A DNA stretch of 64,000 bases from assembly GCF_019334805.1 (NCBI RefSeq), contig NZ_CP079822.1:1550001-1614000 (forward strand), written 5' to 3'. This DNA comes from Rothia mucilaginosa (lineage in GTDB: Bacteria > Actinomycetota > Actinomycetes > Actinomycetales > Micrococcaceae). The notes under the pieces were generated by a model. The model ran no database searches. It was not told the DNA's origin and worked only from the letters and a program-made list of their open reading frames with translations. Below, one piece after another: positions 1 through 7,964 of the stretch; position 1 is the first letter of the stretch, and every line of letters starts with the position of its first letter. The translations under genes were made by a program, and so were the position numbers.

Positions 1-66
1 TTTCGTCGATAGGTTAGTGACTTTAATGCGGGTTAAAGACCCACGGTGAAGACACCAACCTATCGA
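1..66. repeat. Left copy of an intergenic repeat block
   Basis: The stretch TTCG-N6-GGTTAGTGACTTTA at 2-25, followed by a GC-rich GGGTTAAAGACC, matches 2377-2414 almost base for base (same TTCG, same 14-base core GGTTAGTGACTTTA, then GGGGTTTTAACC). It also carries its own inverted repeat: TCGATAGGTT at 6-15 against AACCTATCGA at 57-66. Both copies are followed by an almost identical terminator hairpin. The match is seen directly; calling it a dispersed repeat is inference. The block may continue to the left of the window. Confidence 0.6.
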
Positions 67-89
67 AAACCTCGGTCTAAAAAACAGAG

Positions 90-121
90 CGGCCCCGGAT
101 ACACACACGCATCCGGGGCCG
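90..121 (-). terminator. Rho-independent terminator of the exported-protein pair
   Basis: Perfect 11-bp stem CGGCCCCGGAT / ATCCGGGGCCG with a 10-base loop. Read on the minus strand it is followed by CTCTGTTTTTTAG, a good U tract. It lies 40 bases past the stop of the 391-residue gene. Confidence 0.85.
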
Positions 122-159
122 CCTGCTGCGGTTATTTATATGTTGGGTTAGAAACTGGT

Positions 160-1335
160 TTACATGTCGGGCCAGTCGCGGTGCAACGAATACTCCGTGT
201 CCCCGTCACCGTTATCGTTCAGGTGCCAGCGCTGGCCGGTACGGATGTCTGCCTTGCGCAGGCGCGGGTTCGGGTTGTCCGGCTTGCCCATGGTCGGGTC
301 GTTCTTGCAGCCCCAGCGAGTGTCGTCGTAGCTGCAGTCACCGGCTACGCGGCCCACATCAACCCACCACACACGCACCAGCAGCGGTTCAGCAGTGTCC
401 TTCTTAACGACAGTACGCATAGCCTGCCACGGGCCACCATTAACGCGGTACCGGCCAGCATAAGAAACCGTTGCGTAGGCGTGGAAGTTGCCCGAACGCT
501 TATACACATAACTGGTCGCAGTTGGTCGCGCTTTCGAGCCTGACTTCGGGTAGATGGGCTCACCGATGGTGTAGAAGCTATCCTCATCACCGTTGCCGTA
601 CTGGACGGTCATCTGTACCGGATAGGATTCGATTTCAACGTGACCAGCTGAGAGTTCGCCTTCCCAATAAGCAGCGGGGGCTTCAGCGTAGAAATTGACG
701 TTGTCGCCCTTGTAAATATTGGGGTCGCCCTTAGCTCTGCCGGTGCCGTTACCGGAGTTATAGGACTGCTTTAGGATAGGCGGTCGGATATCGGTGTTAG
801 CGAATTTGTCTTCAATTTCTTGAAGCATTTCAGCAGGGCTCGGTTTACGAGGCTCGCTGGGATTATTGGCGGTTAGGGTGCGGGATTCTACTGGGGTGCA
901 GTAGGTTCCGATGCCGGAGGTATTGTAGTAACCGGTGTAGTCGTTGCCGTCGTCAGGCATCATCCAGGTGCGGAAATACTGTCCTGGCTGATGATCAGCG
1001 GTGACGCAGGAGTCTTTATCGGTGGTTGAAGCGTAATATTGACCGCCCATGCCATCATTTGCAAGATAATGCGTCTCTTCAAATTTTTGTTGTTGCTGTT
1101 GCTTTGCAGTTCTAAGATCATCTTGGGCAGACTCATGATTAGGATAAGCATTTGTTTGAGATATATCATCTACGTCATCATATGAAGAGGGAACGCTATA
1201 TGGTGCTTTCACATCGGAAATACTATGATTGTTGCTATCTGAGGTGTCCTCTAAAGCGTAAATTAGATGTGAAGCAGGGCCAATAAAACCTATTACGCAT
1301 GTCGCGCAGAACAGGGATAGTTGTTTTTTGTGCAT
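160..1335 (-). CDS. Secreted protein of unknown function with a PKD-like domain
   Basis: The 391-residue product starts with a Sec signal peptide (MHKK, then a hydrophobic stretch ending near GPASHLIYA, cleavage around residue 27). A Ser/Asn/Gln-rich region follows (residues 30-90), including a run of five Gln. The C-terminal half has a beta-rich pattern (YGNGDEDSF, then Y-V-Y-K-R-S-G-N-F-H-A-Y-A-T-V-S-Y, then V-R-V-W-W) that resembles the PKD-like module of many small actinobacterial exported proteins. Three Cys occur in the mature protein, two of them in AGDCSYDDTRWGC. The start codon overlaps the stop of the upstream lipoprotein gene by one base (TAATG), so the two are probably translationally coupled. 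The 5' half is AT-richer than neighbouring genes, which suggests accessory or recently acquired DNA. No enzymatic motif is visible and I do not recognise the function. Confidence 0.75.
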   Translation of the reverse strand: MHKKQLSLFCATCVIGFIGPASHLIYALEDTSDSNNHSISDVKAPYSVPSSYDDVDDISQTNAYPNHESAQDDLRTAKQQQQQKFEETHYLANDGMGGQYYASTTDKDSCVTADHQPGQYFRTWMMPDDGNDYTGYYNTSGIGTYCTPVESRTLTANNPSEPRKPSPAEMLQEIEDKFANTDIRPPILKQSYNSGNGTGRAKGDPNIYKGDNVNFYAEAPAAYWEGELSAGHVEIESYPVQMTVQYGNGDEDSFYTIGEPIYPKSGSKARPTATSYVYKRSGNFHAYATVSYAGRYRVNGGPWQAMRTVVKKDTAEPLLVRVWWVDVGRVAGDCSYDDTRWGCKNDPTMGKPDNPNPRLRKADIRTGQRWHLNDNGDGDTEYSLHRDWPDM

Positions 1336-2078
1336 TATTTAATAACTCCTTGTTCGCGGAGCTGCTTATTGGAAACATAACCAGACAGATACCAATAACC
1401 ATCCTTATAGCGATAACGCATCATGAAAACTTCATTATTATCATGCTTGGTATTGGAATGCTCTGTCCTGCTTCCATCAGGATTGACATAGATGGCATAG
1501 GTCCAAAGGCGCCGAGTAAGAACCCAATACTCTTTTGCTTTATCGTCGTAATTGAGGGTGCTCTCTGCTTGAAAATCTGAGGTTCCCGCAATAACCCAGC
1601 CGCCGCGCTGATAAAGGCCCTCGATATCCTTGAGGAACTTAATATCCTTCTCGTAGGTATCCAGCATATAGGGCCATACATACTGCATATCACCGGTCTG
1701 AATACCGTAGTTACGGGCTCTGACCCAATCAGTCATCATCTCACGGAGACCAGCGAAGGTTTCGGGGTACTGTTGCGGCTTAGCCTTGGGAAGAGGGACG
1801 TTCTGAGCCATACCGTATTCATCAGCTTCACGGTATTCCCCATCCGGTGCCTTTGATCCGCCGGAGTAGCCGCGGGTAATGACAGGGCTCGGGGTTGCCG
1901 AAGCTGATGCAGATTCAGAGGTAGCCGCAGACGCCGAGGCAGTTTCACTCGGCGCGGCAGATGCGGTGGCTGCCGCCTCGTTATTTGCCTGCTGGCCACA
2001 CGCCGCAAGCAGGGCCCCCAGGCCCATAAGCGCGCCGCTACCCAGCAAGGTACGGCGGTTGAAAATAGTCGAGTCCAT
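1335..2078 (-). CDS. DUF6318-family lipoprotein with Tat-like signal
   Basis: The start at 2078 is chosen because AGGAG lies 11 bases upstream and the product then begins with a standard leader: NRRTLLG (twin Arg), a hydrophobic stretch and the lipobox LAAC with Cys27. A longer frame upstream adds 13 residues unlike a leader. A low-complexity Ala/Ser/Glu/Thr linker (about residues 28-65) precedes a folded domain whose QNVPLPKAKP...TFAGLREMMTDWVRARNYGIQTGD pattern is that of DUF6318 lipoproteins of Actinobacteria (family recognition by eye). It should be an extracytoplasmic, membrane-anchored protein of unknown role. It is the first gene of a two-gene unit with the secreted protein downstream (one-base overlap). 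Confidence 0.8.
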   Translation of the reverse strand: MDSTIFNRRTLLGSGALMGLGALLAACGQQANNEAAATASAAPSETASASAATSESASASATPSPVITRGYSGGSKAPDGEYREADEYGMAQNVPLPKAKPQQYPETFAGLREMMTDWVRARNYGIQTGDMQYVWPYMLDTYEKDIKFLKDIEGLYQRGGWVIAGTSDFQAESTLNYDDKAKEYWVLTRRLWTYAIYVNPDGSRTEHSNTKHDNNEVFMMRYRYKDGYWYLSGYVSNKQLREQGVIK

Positions 2079-2357
2079 AGAAGGTACGCTCCTATCGTCG
2101 GTGATGGTGTGATACATATGTGCATGTCGGGCCGTTATTCACAGGTCACGTCGACTGCCGGAAGAAAACAGCCCCGTAGCGCGCCCTTCAAACGCATCAA
2201 TGCGCCATGGAACACTACAGTTACCACCATACCGCATGTTTGCCATCGTTTGCATTCTTTTGGTAGCTACGGTGATGAATCATCACTATTCGGATATTTC
2301 ATTGCTTTATGCATCAAATATCTTTGCGCCCGCGGAGGCTCCGTGCCTGCGGAAATT
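2079..2357. other. Intergenic stretch upstream of the lipoprotein gene
   Basis: No gene of convincing length is present. The region is AT-richer than average and must hold the leftward promoter of the lipoprotein operon. The short open frames here are shadows without ribosome binding sites. It runs into the tandem array at 2358-2465. Confidence 0.5.
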
Positions 2358-2465
2358 CGGTCATGAGTTACGTACTTCGACCATGGGTTAGTGACTTTAG
2401 GCTGGGGTTTTAACCATTACCAAAGACGCTAGGTCATTACCGAAATCGCTAGGTCATGACCGAAT
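2358..2465. repeat. Degenerate 20-bp tandem array
   Basis: Five to six units with exact 20-base spacing. The clearest are AAAGACGCTAGGTCATTACC (2422-2441) and GAAATCGCTAGGTCATGACC (2442-2461), identical at 16 of 20 positions, and the CATGAGTTA / CATGGGTTA pair at 2362 and 2382. The CATTACC/CATGACC core recurs at 2415, 2435 and 2455. The array contains the right copy of the block also found at 1-66. The function is not known. Confidence 0.65.
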
Positions 2466-2498
2466 CTCCACCCCGCACCGAGTAGCCCAAACAAAACA

Positions 2499-2532
2499 GG
2501 CGGCCCCGGACGCACACGCATCCGGGGCCGCC
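2499..2532 (-). terminator. Terminator of the ClC gene
   Basis: Perfect 12-bp stem GGCGGCCCCGGA / TCCGGGGCCGCC with loop CGCACACGCA; the minus-strand continuation is CTGTTTTGTTTGG. The stem and loop are nearly identical to those of the terminator at 90-121. Confidence 0.9.
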
Positions 2533-2548
2533 CGCTACCTGCCAGAGC

Positions 2549-4015
2549 CTACTTTTTAGCGCCGAACGCCCGCGTCCACGCCCAGCGCGTCAGCACCGCC
2601 GTGCCCACCGCAACCGCCATCGGCAGCCACGCACTCGCGCCCTGACCCGTAAAACCAATCAACAACGTCAACGCAGACAACGGCGCATTCATCGACACAC
2701 CCAAAAACGCCGCCGTACCCGTCAACGCCGCCGCATACAACACCATCGACGCGCCACCCGGCACCCCGCCCAAACCCGGGAACGCCCACAGCACCAGCGC
2801 CGCCACACAAAATGCGGCCGCCGCACCCAACGCCAAACCCGGCGTCAACGTACCGCCGTACGAACCCGAACGCAGACTCAGCAGCACCACGGCAGCCTTC
2901 GCAACAGCCAACGCCAACACATACACTGCCGCCGCCGCGGTCAAACCGCCCGCCGCCGCATCCAACGACACATTAAACGTGTGCTGAGTCAGCAGACGAC
3001 CATTACCCAGAATCTCCGGAAGCCACAGCGAAACCACCGCGACCAGCGCAAACGACAAAGGAATACGCCACAAAAGAGAACGATCCTTCGCCTTAATCTT
3101 CTCCGCACGCTGCGACAACGCCCTAAAACCCAACGCCAGCGGAGTCAACACCACACCCGTTAGCGCCGCCACCGTCAGCGTCGTTGCATCCAACGGAAGC
3201 TGCGGCACCGGGTACGTCGGCTCATTTACAATCACCAGATTCGCCGTGATTGTCGCCGTCCACACCGTCACCGCACCCACATACAGCGACCACAAGCTCA
3301 GACCCGCAGCCATCGCCTCCACAAGGTACACCACGCCACCAATCGGCACCTGATACACCGCCGCCAAACCGGACGCCGCACCCGCCGCCACCAGCAGGCG
3401 ACGCTCACGATCACCCAGCAGCGCGGCACCGTCAGCGCCCACAAAACCAAGACGCTCCAGCAGATTCGAGGTACGGCCAGCCGCCAAAGCACCCAGCTCA
3501 CGAGGCGCGACTTCCTTACCCACAGGAGAGCCCGCACCCACCGCAACAATCTGAATCACCGAATGCGAAATCTGCCGCCACAGCGACGGCGCACGATCCT
3601 CCTCAGTAGCACCCACAATCTGCGACTTCACACCGACCACACGCCGACCGCCCGACTGCAGGTAATACCAAACCAGCGCCACAAACGGCCCCAAAGCCGC
3701 CAGCACCAGGGCACGCCGCGCCGGGTCAGCGCCGTCAGTGACCATCGGGTGATGTCCCTCAGCCTGACCGAAAGTTAGCTCCTGCATAAAATCCAGAACA
3801 TAATGCAGAACAATCGCGCCCAGGCCGCTGAACACGCCCGTGACCAGCGCGGCAAGGGTCAGCCCCAGCAGGAGGCGAAACGAAAAAGAACGGGAACCCG
3901 CAGGATTCTGCGGGCTATTCGGGGAAGAATTTGGGGAAGAACCAGTATGAGAAGACATAGAAAAGGGGTTTGTGTGTTGCGTGCTGTGTGGTGTTGGAGG
4001 CTCCATACCCGGCAC
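2549..4015 (-). CDS. ClC-family chloride channel or H+/Cl- antiporter
   Basis: Polytopic membrane protein of about 488 residues with the ClC architecture. Residues around 165-185 read GAGSPVGKEVAPRELGALAAG, which corresponds to the GSGIP and GKxGP anion-selectivity segments, here in divergent form. VYQVPIGGVVYLVEA matches the conserved helix that carries GxxFxxE in ClC proteins. A late SGSYGGTLTPGLALGAA segment matches GxFxP. It probably moves chloride or fluoride across the cytoplasmic membrane. The start is uncertain: GTG at 4015 gives the longest form, with in-frame ATGs at 4006 and 3958, and none has a strong Shine-Dalgarno site. The N-terminal 60 residues are low-complexity Ser/Asn/Pro and probably cytoplasmic. 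Transcribed alone with its own terminator. Confidence 0.85.
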   Translation of the reverse strand: MPGMEPPTPHSTQHTNPFSMSSHTGSSPNSSPNSPQNPAGSRSFSFRLLLGLTLAALVTGVFSGLGAIVLHYVLDFMQELTFGQAEGHHPMVTDGADPARRALVLAALGPFVALVWYYLQSGGRRVVGVKSQIVGATEEDRAPSLWRQISHSVIQIVAVGAGSPVGKEVAPRELGALAAGRTSNLLERLGFVGADGAALLGDRERRLLVAAGAASGLAAVYQVPIGGVVYLVEAMAAGLSLWSLYVGAVTVWTATITANLVIVNEPTYPVPQLPLDATTLTVAALTGVVLTPLALGFRALSQRAEKIKAKDRSLLWRIPLSFALVAVVSLWLPEILGNGRLLTQHTFNVSLDAAAGGLTAAAAVYVLALAVAKAAVVLLSLRSGSYGGTLTPGLALGAAAAFCVAALVLWAFPGLGGVPGGASMVLYAAALTGTAAFLGVSMNAPLSALTLLIGFTGQGASAWLPMAVAVGTAVLTRWAWTRAFGAKK

Positions 4016-4289
4016 AAACCGCCGGGCTGAAGCCGATTTAATTCTACGCCCGCACTATTTGCCCTCTCAGCGGTGTGCCAAAGATTGAAAGGCAGAGCGG
4101 CACAGCAGGGAAGACGCCCCAGAGTACGCACCCCAGAAAAGCACGCGCAGAAAAGCACATGGAACACGAGCCAGGTCACAAGCCCGTAGCCGCACCCGCT
4201 ATGCTGGAAGGGTACGCCTCCACATGCCCGCCGCGCACAGCGCACCGCGCACCCGCAGGGCGCAGGCACCCCATTAGGAAGGATCAACG

Positions 4290-5135
4290 ATGAGCGCAAC
4301 TATTGCTTTTCTCGGCACCGGCTCCATGAACGGCTCCATCGCCGCAGGTCTGCTCGCTGCAGGCCACGACCCCGCCCACATCCGCGCCACCGTACGTAGC
4401 GAAGAATCTCGCGCCGCCCTCGCCCAGCGCCTCGGCGACAAGGTAGAAATCATCACCACCGGCGGCGAAGCTGACGGCAACCACAAGGCAACCGCCCACG
4501 CAGACGTCGTGCTGCTCGGCGTGAAGCCCTACGGCATTGTCGAGCTTGCCCGCGATATTGCACCCGCCCTCGCACCGAACGCCGTTGTGGTCTCCGTTGC
4601 TGCTGGCGTGACCCTCGAAACCCTCGCCGAGTGCCTTCCCGCAGGTCAGCCCATTGTTCGCTGCATGCCGAACACCCCCTCCTCCGTGGGCAAGGGTGTG
4701 CTCGCCATCTCCACCACCGACACCGTGAAGGACGAGCAGAAGAAGCTCGTCGAAGAGGTCCTGGGCACCGTCGGTCTGGTCGTTGAGGTCCGCGAAGACC
4801 AGATGGATGCGGTCACCGCCGTCTCCGGTTCTGGCCCAGCATACGCGTTCCTGCTTGCGGAGGCGATGGCCGCCGCCGGCGAGAAGCTCGGCCTGGATCA
4901 CGACACCGCGCTCAAGCTTGCCAGCGCAACCGTTGCAGGTGCCGGCTTCCTGCTCGACACCAACCCGGATGCGCCCGCCCTGCGCCGCGCCGTGACCAGC
5001 CCGAACGGCACCACCGAGCGTGCACTGAACACCTTCGTGGACGGTGGCCTCTTCCAGCTGACCGAGGACGCGATGCGCGCCTGCGCCGCCCGCTCGGCGG
5101 AAATGAGCCAGCTGTACACCGCTGACGAGGACTAG
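4290..5135 (+). CDS. proC: Pyrroline-5-carboxylate reductase
   Basis: Catalyses the last step of proline synthesis, NAD(P)H-dependent reduction of 1-pyrroline-5-carboxylate. The 281 residues fit the family. The N-terminal Rossmann motif is FLGTGSMNGSIAAGL (residues 6-20). The central VSVAAGVTLETL and CMPNTPSSVGKGV blocks and the C-terminal VSGSGPAYAFLLAEAM and TSPNGTTERALNTF blocks are the P5CR dimerisation and substrate signatures. AGGAAGGATCAACG precedes the ATG. The gene stands alone, convergent with trkA, and shares a terminator with it. Confidence 0.97.
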   Translation: MSATIAFLGTGSMNGSIAAGLLAAGHDPAHIRATVRSEESRAALAQRLGDKVEIITTGGEADGNHKATAHADVVLLGVKPYGIVELARDIAPALAPNAVVVSVAAGVTLETLAECLPAGQPIVRCMPNTPSSVGKGVLAISTTDTVKDEQKKLVEEVLGTVGLVVEVREDQMDAVTAVSGSGPAYAFLLAEAMAAAGEKLGLDHDTALKLASATVAGAGFLLDTNPDAPALRRAVTSPNGTTERALNTFVDGGLFQLTEDAMRACAARSAEMSQLYTADED

Positions 5136-5206
5136 TCATTACGGACTAACCAGCGGGGACTAATACCGTCCGGTAGCATCCCTTTGACTGGGTAAAACTA
5201 CAGAAA

Positions 5207-5244
5207 ACAGCCTCCTCCCGGCAGAACGGGAAGAGGCTGTTTTT
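5207..5244. terminator. Bidirectional terminator between proC and trkA
   Basis: 14-bp stem ACAGCCTcCTCCCG / CGGGAAGAGGCTGT with one mismatch, followed by TTTTT on the plus strand and preceded by AAAA (a U run on the minus strand). Confidence 0.88.
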
Positions 5245-5267
5245 CTATGTCTAGAGGAAAAACGCGC

Positions 5268-5930
5268 TCAGGGGCGCGCCGCGAAACGCTCAATCAAATC
5301 CACCTGACCGGACACAATCAGAATGTCGCGCGAGTGAATGCGGGTAGTCGCGTCCGCGTAGGTGAAGTCCTCACCGGGGGACTTAATACCAACCACAGAC
5401 ACGCCGTACTTGGAGCGGATATCCGACTCGGCGAGGGTGAAGCCGTGGGTTTCCTTCGGTGGGCGCATCTTCGCAATCGCGAAGTCGTCATCAAACTCAA
5501 TGTAGTCCAGCAGTCGACCCGAGACGAGGTGCGCGGCGCGGCGGCCAGCGTCCGCCTCCGGGTAGACCACGTGGTGCGCGCCAATACGCTCCAGAATCTT
5601 GCCGTGCGCGGGGGTGATGGCCTTCGCCCAGATACGCTCCACTCCAATGTCTACGAGGTTCGCGGTAATCAGCACGGACGCCTCCACGGAGGTGCCCACG
5701 CCCACCACGGCGGAACCGAAATCGTCCGCACCCAACTGATGCAGGGTGTCGATATCGGTCGCATCGGCGGAGACCACGTGGGTCAGCACGCCGGACCATT
5801 TCTGCACCAGCTCGGGGTCCTTCTCGATGGCGAGAACCTCTTTATTCTGCAGGCGCAACTGGGCAGCCACAGCCGAACCGAAGCGTCCCAGGCCGATGAC
5901 GAGGACGGGGGCGTTATGTGCACTAGCCAA
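5268..5930 (-). CDS. trkA: Trk potassium uptake regulatory subunit (RCK protein)
   Basis: Cytoplasmic 220-residue gating subunit. It has an N-terminal RCK domain with nucleotide-binding motif VIGLGRFGSAVAAQL (residues 10-24) and an acidic ligand after the second strand (IEKDPE), followed by a TrkA-C domain (about residues 145-218). The chosen start is the TTG at 5930, which overlaps the trkH stop by 8 bases (5923-5930). GAAGAAAGG lies a few bases upstream, and the product then begins just before the Rossmann strand. Longer upstream extension would run through the trkH coding region in another frame. Overlap implies coupled translation with trkH. A single RCK unit of this length is typical of Ktr/Trk A subunits of Gram-positive bacteria. 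Confidence 0.93.
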   Translation of the reverse strand: MASAHNAPVLVIGLGRFGSAVAAQLRLQNKEVLAIEKDPELVQKWSGVLTHVVSADATDIDTLHQLGADDFGSAVVGVGTSVEASVLITANLVDIGVERIWAKAITPAHGKILERIGAHHVVYPEADAGRRAAHLVSGRLLDYIEFDDDFAIAKMRPPKETHGFTLAESDIRSKYGVSVVGIKSPGEDFTYADATTRIHSRDILIVSGQVDLIERFAARP

Positions 5931-7542
5931 TGGTGGGCCTTTCTTCGGGGAACTTGTAGAGGCGGCGGTGTGAACGCATCGCCAGGCCGGTTGCGGCGGT
6001 TGTTGTACCCACACGACCAATGAGCATGAGCACACTGAGCACGTACACGCCTGCCGGAGGTAGGCTCGCGGAGAGGCCGTTTGAGAGGCCGCAGGTCGCG
6101 AAGGCAGAGATGACCTCGAAGATGACTTCTTTGAGATCTGCGCCGCTAATGATGAGAATCGATGCGGTGCCAACACCTACCACGGTAGCACCCATAACGA
6201 TCACAGAGATGGCAATGCGCAGAGAGGATTCGGGGATGGTGCGATTGAACGCTACGACCTTCTGGTCACCTCGCGCCTCGGCAAGAATCGATAGGGCAAT
6301 CACGGCGATGGTGGTGACCTTCACGCCGCCTGCGGTCGAGCCGGAGCCGCCACCAATGAACATGAGCGTATCCGTCAGCAGCGTGGAGACAGGGGTAATG
6401 CTGTTCATATCGACAAGATTGAAGCCTCCAGAACGCATCATGACGGAGGCAAAGATGGCGTTGAGAATCTTATCTCCGGACGAATAATTGCCAATGGTGG
6501 CGGGATTATTCCACTCGAAAGCACCCCAGAAGAAGGCACCGAAACCGAAGAAGAAGAGGGTGGTGACTATGGTCAGTTTTGCGGTGAGCTGCCAGTGCGA
6601 TGGGCGGAAAGGGTTGCGCTGAATCGCAATGAACACGGGGAAGCCGAGCGAGCCGAGGAACACCGCGATGCAGATGGGTACGAGCAGGAAGAGATCGTGG
6701 CCGTAGGGTACGATGCCGTCCGAGTGCGGGGTGAATCCGGCGTTGTTGAATGCCGAAACCGAGTAGAAAATGCCGTGCCACAGAGCCTCGTGTGGTGCTT
6801 CGCCGAGCGCGAGGAAGCGCGGGGTGAGGAGCATTGCAATGAATGCTTCGATGGAGAAAGACGCGTACGCCACCGCTTTGACGATGCCGCCGACCTCGCC
6901 GAGTCGGCTAATATTCAGGTCTTCCTGGGCGATGAGTTTGGTGCGCAGACCCATTTTGCGGCCGATAGCCAGCGCCAGCAGGGAGGTGATGGTCAGCGTG
7001 CCCAGGCCACCCACCTGGCAGGCGAGAAGAATCATTGCCTGACCGAAGGTTGACCACTGATCTGCTGTGGAGACGGTGGTCAGACCGGTCACGGTGACCG
7101 CGCTGGTTGAGGTGAAGACCGCGTGGTGTAGCGCGACGCGCTGCCCGTCTGCCGAAGAAATCGGCAGGGACAGCATGATGGTGAAGAAGATGATGACTAG
7201 AAAGAAGGCACCGATTGCGGTGCGTGAGGGAGACGCCAGAACTGAGGAATCAATGAAGTCGCGGAAGCGTTCGAGAGTCTTCTGGTTGAACTCTAGTGGG
7301 GTTCGTTTGCGCTGAGTCTTGGGGTCTTCGTGGTCACGTAGGGTAGGCAGACGGTCAAGATCGATGCCGGGCACGCTGGTGAGGATGCTGAGCTTTTCAG
7401 CTTCGAGGCGGTCGCGGCGGCTTCGGCGAACCTGCTGCTTTTGCGGTTCGGAGGTGGCACCGCTGAGGGTGTCCCAGCGGCGGTTGAGCTGGCCCTGGGG
7501 GTGGTGGTGTCGGCGCCGGGTGCGGCGGAGTATGCGTCCCAT
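5923..7542 (-). CDS. trkH: TrkH/KtrB-family potassium transporter, pore subunit
   Basis: The 539-residue product has eight or more membrane segments in the M1-P-M2 repeats of the Trk/Ktr/HKT superfamily. Pore-loop signatures are visible: TSTSAVTVTGLTTV, SVSAFNNAGFTPHSD and GGGSGSTAGGVKVTT. The N-terminal 95 residues are Arg/Gln-rich and predicted cytoplasmic, longer than in most KtrB. GGAGGCGC immediately precedes the ATG. It forms the K+-conducting membrane part with the TrkA subunit encoded immediately downstream. Confidence 0.95.
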   Translation of the reverse strand: MGRILRRTRRRHHHPQGQLNRRWDTLSGATSEPQKQQVRRSRRDRLEAEKLSILTSVPGIDLDRLPTLRDHEDPKTQRKRTPLEFNQKTLERFRDFIDSSVLASPSRTAIGAFFLVIIFFTIMLSLPISSADGQRVALHHAVFTSTSAVTVTGLTTVSTADQWSTFGQAMILLACQVGGLGTLTITSLLALAIGRKMGLRTKLIAQEDLNISRLGEVGGIVKAVAYASFSIEAFIAMLLTPRFLALGEAPHEALWHGIFYSVSAFNNAGFTPHSDGIVPYGHDLFLLVPICIAVFLGSLGFPVFIAIQRNPFRPSHWQLTAKLTIVTTLFFFGFGAFFWGAFEWNNPATIGNYSSGDKILNAIFASVMMRSGGFNLVDMNSITPVSTLLTDTLMFIGGGSGSTAGGVKVTTIAVIALSILAEARGDQKVVAFNRTIPESSLRIAISVIVMGATVVGVGTASILIISGADLKEVIFEVISAFATCGLSNGLSASLPPAGVYVLSVLMLIGRVGTTTAATGLAMRSHRRLYKFPEERPTIG

Positions 7543-7931
7543 GCGCCTCCTTCAGCGAGTGTCTGGGGGTTGGTGTGTTGATGTGTTGGGCGGCGGTTTG
7601 AGCCTGTGTTTAACGCCTTCTAGTGTATCGCGCCGGGTGCCTGCTGAGGGGGGTTGAGGCTCTGGTGGTTCGGGGGTAAATATGTGAGCTTGGAGAAGGC
7701 GTGCGGCTGGTTTTGTGGGGTGGAGCCACGAAAACTATATATTCTGTATTGGTTATATAAGTATTGAGGGGTTTGCTGGGTCGCATATGCCTAGGATGAG
7801 ATACAGGAAATCAACATTAGATGTGATAGGCACTTCATGCTTTTCCCCCTTTCAAGGCTCCACGTTAGGTTAGTATTCAGGGGTCTTTCAGAATTTTTGA
7901 AGGTAATTTCTGTATCAGCCTCATTCTAAGC
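7543..7931. other. Divergent intergenic region with no gene
   Basis: About 390 bases between trkH (leftward) and the ArsR-type gene (rightward). It contains AT-rich segments such as ACTATATATTCTG near 7735 and GGTTATATAAG near 7752, presumably holding promoters. I find no coding frame with a ribosome binding site and no RNA gene. Confidence 0.5.
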
Positions 7932-7964
7932 TTGAGGCGCCACTTTATATGTCATAATCGCTAT
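7932..7964 (+). promoter_or_regulatory. Leaderless promoter of the ArsR-type gene
   Basis: Possible -35 TTGAGG (7932-7937) and -10 CATAAT (7953-7958) with 15-base spacing. The ATG follows the -10 by only 6 bases, so the transcript would begin at or next to the start codon. No Shine-Dalgarno sequence is present. Confidence 0.5.

Noticed and set aside
46..698. Plus-strand open frames of 75-165 codons at the left end
   Set aside because: They lie opposite the secreted-protein gene, have no ribosome binding site and give low-complexity or non-protein-like translations.
1299..1580. Hydrophobic plus-strand frame that looks like a small membrane protein
   Set aside because: It is antisense to the lipoprotein/secreted-protein junction, lacks a binding site, and its hydrophobicity follows from the AT-rich antisense codons.
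2358..2465. CRISPR array
   Set aside because: The period is 20 bases with no separate repeat and spacer parts, and no cas gene is nearby.
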